DNA from: Clostridium saccharobutylicum DSM 13864
GTDB taxonomy: Bacteria > Bacillota > Clostridia > Clostridiales > Clostridiaceae
Length of the DNA: 64,000 bases
Direction of reading: 5' to 3'
NCBI RefSeq assembly: GCF_000473995.1
Contig: NC_022571.1
Coordinates: 4,681,416-4,745,415 of the forward strand
Made by a program: the position numbers and the translations under genes. The stretch's first letter is position 1, and the number at the start of each line of letters is the position of its first letter. Shown one piece after another: positions 61,853 to 64,000 of the stretch. Under the pieces are notes generated by a model. The model saw only the letters and a list, made by a program, of their open reading frames with translations. It was not told the origin of the DNA and searched no databases.

Positions 61853-63511
61853 TTAGTTCTTTGTAATTGTATAGCTGTCAATTAAAGATTGATTCTCAAC
61901 TTTAAAATCAGTTGTTGCATAAGTTTTTATTTTAAATGTATTATCAGTAAAACTTACGTAAGAATACGATGGAACATATCCTTGCCATCCAACAACGCTA
62001 AATGAATGATCTGCACTTCCTCCAACTGTATCATTACTTCCAGTGTTGAAGTCATAATATTTACTTCCTGTACCAGTGTCAAGTGTAAAATAAACTGTTC
62101 CTTTTGGATTAGTTACACTATTTGGATATTCTTTTCTTGCATAAGTAGCATTTGGATTTGTGGTCCCTGGTGCAGATTCATTCCCAATATTCTTTAAAGT
62201 TTCAGGAGTTCCAGTATTAGGCTCAACAACATTTCCATTTAGCATTTGTGCAGTACGAGTATAGTAGTGATCATGCCCTTGTAATACAACATCGATATTA
62301 TATTTATCCATCATCTTTGTCCAAGTATTACGTATTGTTAAAGCAGGATCTTCAATTTCATTTTTAGTATTGTGATTAGCTTCACTATATGCAGATTGAT
62401 GCCATGTAGCCACTTTCCATTTTGCATTAGGATTAGCTTTAATAGCTTGTGCTATAAATTGATCATGATCAGCAGTACCATAATTATTCGCATCTAATAC
62501 CAAGAAAAGTACTGGACCAGCAGTGAACCAGTAGTCACCGTCATTTCCATATTTAGTAGAGCCAAGCTTGCTTATGTTTGGCTGATTGTAATGATATCCA
62601 TAATATTCACCCATTTGGTGATCATGATTACCACAAAATTCAGCTAAAGGCATACTTTGAATATAATTTACTGCTGAGTCAGGATTAAAGAAGTCTCTAT
62701 ATTGGTACCATTGTCCATCAGATGAATTTGAAGGTTGTATCAAGTAATTGTAGTCATTAACTTGATCTCCCATTGTAAAAAGAAAGTTTAAATCTTTATT
62801 TTGATTCACTAACTTAAGCATGTTTTGCCAAGCTGTTTTATCATCATTTAAATTCTTATGCCCACCGGTAGCACTAGATTTAGCAGTCCCCTTAGAATTA
62901 TCAAATGCACCAATTTGTGGATCGCCAAAAGCAGCAAAGCTTACTTTATCCGTAGATAATGTACTAATACTATACACCGGACTCCAATTTCCTTGTCCAT
63001 CACTTACAGAATATGAATACTTAGTATTCGGAGTTAATTCTTTTACGGTCACTTTATTTGAATATTCGCCAGTTGGAGTATCTGACACACTTTTCCCATT
63101 AAACACATTGTCTCGATAATTCGAAGGATCACCTACCCCATTAGTATAAGGAAGAACTGTACAATCTTGCTTAATAGATTGTGTAACTTTTACAGTACTC
63201 TGAGTTGCATCATGAATATCTGCCGAATTTGGAAATTGTGTTCCATTCATATCAGATGTACGTGCAATTTTTATTTGTGTCTTTCCAGAACTCTGAGTGA
63301 ACCAAGCAAAATCAAGTTCTTTTGGATCCGAACCAACATTTGCATTAATATTATAGCCTCCTGTTACCTTAGGCAATGAAAATCCTTCAATACCAGATGA
63401 ATCCATTACTTCTGCGTTAACATTTTCCACAAAATGCAAACAAGAAGTAGTAGCGATAATTGTGCCTACAGCAATTGGAATAATAAATTTAGCTTTCTTA
63501 CTAATTTTCAT
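61853..63511 (-). CDS. Secreted purple-acid-phosphatase-like metallophosphoesterase
   Basis: The 552-residue protein has a signal peptide (IIPIAVGTIIATTSCLHFVENVNA). An N-terminal fibronectin-like domain (about 60-185, ending LTPNTKYSYSVSDGQGNWSP) is typical of purple acid phosphatases. The catalytic domain has FGDPQ (D197), GDQVND (248-253), GNHDH (294-298), TWHQSAYS and QGHDHYYTR, the five metal-binding blocks. It would release phosphate from organic esters outside the cell. The N-terminal Cys in TTSCLHF may suggest lipidation but the lipobox is imperfect. RBS AAGGTGG precedes the ATG. Confidence 0.92.
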   Translation of the reverse strand: MKISKKAKFIIPIAVGTIIATTSCLHFVENVNAEVMDSSGIEGFSLPKVTGGYNINANVGSDPKELDFAWFTQSSGKTQIKIARTSDMNGTQFPNSADIHDATQSTVKVTQSIKQDCTVLPYTNGVGDPSNYRDNVFNGKSVSDTPTGEYSNKVTVKELTPNTKYSYSVSDGQGNWSPVYSISTLSTDKVSFAAFGDPQIGAFDNSKGTAKSSATGGHKNLNDDKTAWQNMLKLVNQNKDLNFLFTMGDQVNDYNYLIQPSNSSDGQWYQYRDFFNPDSAVNYIQSMPLAEFCGNHDHQMGEYYGYHYNQPNISKLGSTKYGNDGDYWFTAGPVLFLVLDANNYGTADHDQFIAQAIKANPNAKWKVATWHQSAYSEANHNTKNEIEDPALTIRNTWTKMMDKYNIDVVLQGHDHYYTRTAQMLNGNVVEPNTGTPETLKNIGNESAPGTTNPNATYARKEYPNSVTNPKGTVYFTLDTGTGSKYYDFNTGSNDTVGGSADHSFSVVGWQGYVPSYSYVSFTDNTFKIKTYATTDFKVENQSLIDSYTITKN

Positions 63512-63914
63512 ATAATATTACCACCTTAATAAATATTTTCCTAATATACTAAATTTATCACTACTACTTTAAATGACAGTTAAGTCATGGTTAATTTTAC
63601 TTTAAATTGTATATTTTATATAAAACATAGATATCTAAACTATAATTTAGACTTATTCTTTAAAATATAATCATGAATTGGAAATAAATGGTACACTTTT
63701 GTGGAGTGTTAAATTGAGAAAAGGACTGTAGTATTTCTTCAGTATAAGTTGTTCTATTCTTGCTTGTCCTTAACTTGTTTAAGGAATATGCATGAATGGA
63801 ACAAATTATGCTGTTAGAAATCCACAGTCCTTTTCTATAGTAACCGAAACAAAAGAGCACCATTTCTTTCGGTTAGCGATCACATAACTTTAAGTTACAA
63901 GTTATGTCTCTATA
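63512..63914. other. Gene-free region with structured element copy C
   Basis: Besides the element (63681-63870) and a small hairpin CATAACTT/AAGTTATG (63883-63906), nothing is seen. Open frames inside the element are by-products of its palindrome. Confidence 0.8.
63681..63870. ncRNA. 190-nt structured element, copy C
   Basis: The outer helix P1 has a different sequence from copies A and B (AAATGGT with ACCATTT, CTTTTGT with ACAAAAG) but pairs equally well. P2 is AGAAAAGGACTGT with its exact complement instead of AATTGAGCTGT. P3 has ATAA/TTAT instead of AGAA/TTCT. Conserved single-stranded words are GGAGTGTT, TTTCTTCAGTA, AGAAATCCACAG and AACCGA. It lies directly after the chemotaxis-receptor gene end on the minus strand. 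Confidence 0.6.
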
Positions 63915-64000
63915 TTATAAACTGAATTTATTTACCTGCTCTATCATTGAATTTGTTTTGTTATTTAATACTTGAGATGATTTTTCTACTTCATCTGCTG
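63915..64000 (-). CDS. C-terminal end of a methyl-accepting chemotaxis protein (cut by window edge)
   Basis: The last 28 codons on the minus strand read ADEVEKSSQVLNNKTNSMIEQV and then NKFSL before TAA at 63917-63915. The helical, Ser/Asn/Glu-rich pattern ending in V-x-x-F is that of the end of the signalling domain of chemotaxis receptors. Only this fragment is visible, so the assignment is tentative. No strong terminator follows; the transcript would run into the structured element copy C. Confidence 0.5.
   Translation of the reverse strand, partial: ADEVEKSSQVLNNKTNSMIEQVNKFSL

Noticed and set aside
63660-63863. 67-codon minus-strand open frame
   Set aside because: It lies inside the structured element copy C and follows from its palindrome.

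Overview
The window is AT-rich DNA with the codon use, Shine-Dalgarno sites and gene content of a low-GC Gram-positive anaerobe. Secreted proteins with 20-residue aromatic/glycine cell-wall-binding repeats, a CpsB/CpsC/CpsD phosphoregulatory trio and no outer-membrane export genes point to Clostridium sensu stricto, probably a solvent-forming or butyric species (inference; no 16S or marker gene is present). It is essentially a cell-surface island of 50 genes or gene ends: polysaccharide synthesis and export, surface proteins, and the nucleotide-sugar supply. No tRNA, rRNA, CRISPR array or transposase gene was seen.

Layout: (1) 1-682, the 5' end of a secreted protein gene running off the left edge. 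(2) 1322-14203, all minus strand: polysaccharide cluster 1, with a GtrB-like transferase, two polytopic membrane glycosyltransferases, a three-domain glycosyltransferase-HAD-SRDGY protein, a coiled-coil methyltransferase, a Wzm/Wzt ABC exporter, a stand-alone SRDGY-domain protein and a GT2. (3) 14459-19296, plus strand: a WbaP-type initiating sugar-phosphate transferase, a GT4 and an O-antigen-ligase-like protein. (4) 19380-30697, minus strand: secreted cell-wall-binding proteins in which a three-gene operon (small secreted protein, membrane protein, repeat protein) occurs twice, the copies separated by a MacB-like ABC transporter. (5) 30943-36931: VanZ-like protein, MNT/HEPN (MntA/HepT-like) pair, GalU, an orphan phage-type replication organizer and phosphoglucomutase. 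(6) 37388-51497, minus strand: polysaccharide cluster 2, with a complete dTDP-rhamnose set, pyruvyl transferase, Wzx, Wzy, three glycosyltransferases, a TagA/WecG enzyme, mannose-1-P guanylyltransferase and the initiating transferase, behind a good sigma-A promoter at 51694-51722. (7) 51959-57402: two more surface proteins around a CpsC-CpsD-CpsB operon. (8) 58007-64000: acyltransferase, a small secreted protein of unknown family, YibE/F protein, secreted purple-acid-phosphatase-like enzyme, and the 3' end of a chemotaxis-receptor gene.

How it fits together: GalU, phosphoglucomutase, the Rml enzymes and the mannose-1-P guanylyltransferase make UDP-glucose, dTDP-rhamnose and GDP-mannose. Two initiating transferases load undecaprenyl phosphate. 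Cluster 2 is a Wzx/Wzy system, while cluster 1 is an ABC-exporter system. The CpsB/C/D trio probably controls chain length and output.

The most unusual signals are non-coding. A family of about 191-nt elements (three full copies, one collapsed, one half copy, one doubtful) keeps four nested helices through compensatory base changes. A second family of short inverted-repeat elements lies next to surface genes, in one case forming the 5' leader. Several long hairpins without U-tracts sit between polysaccharide genes, one abutting the wzy ribosome binding site.
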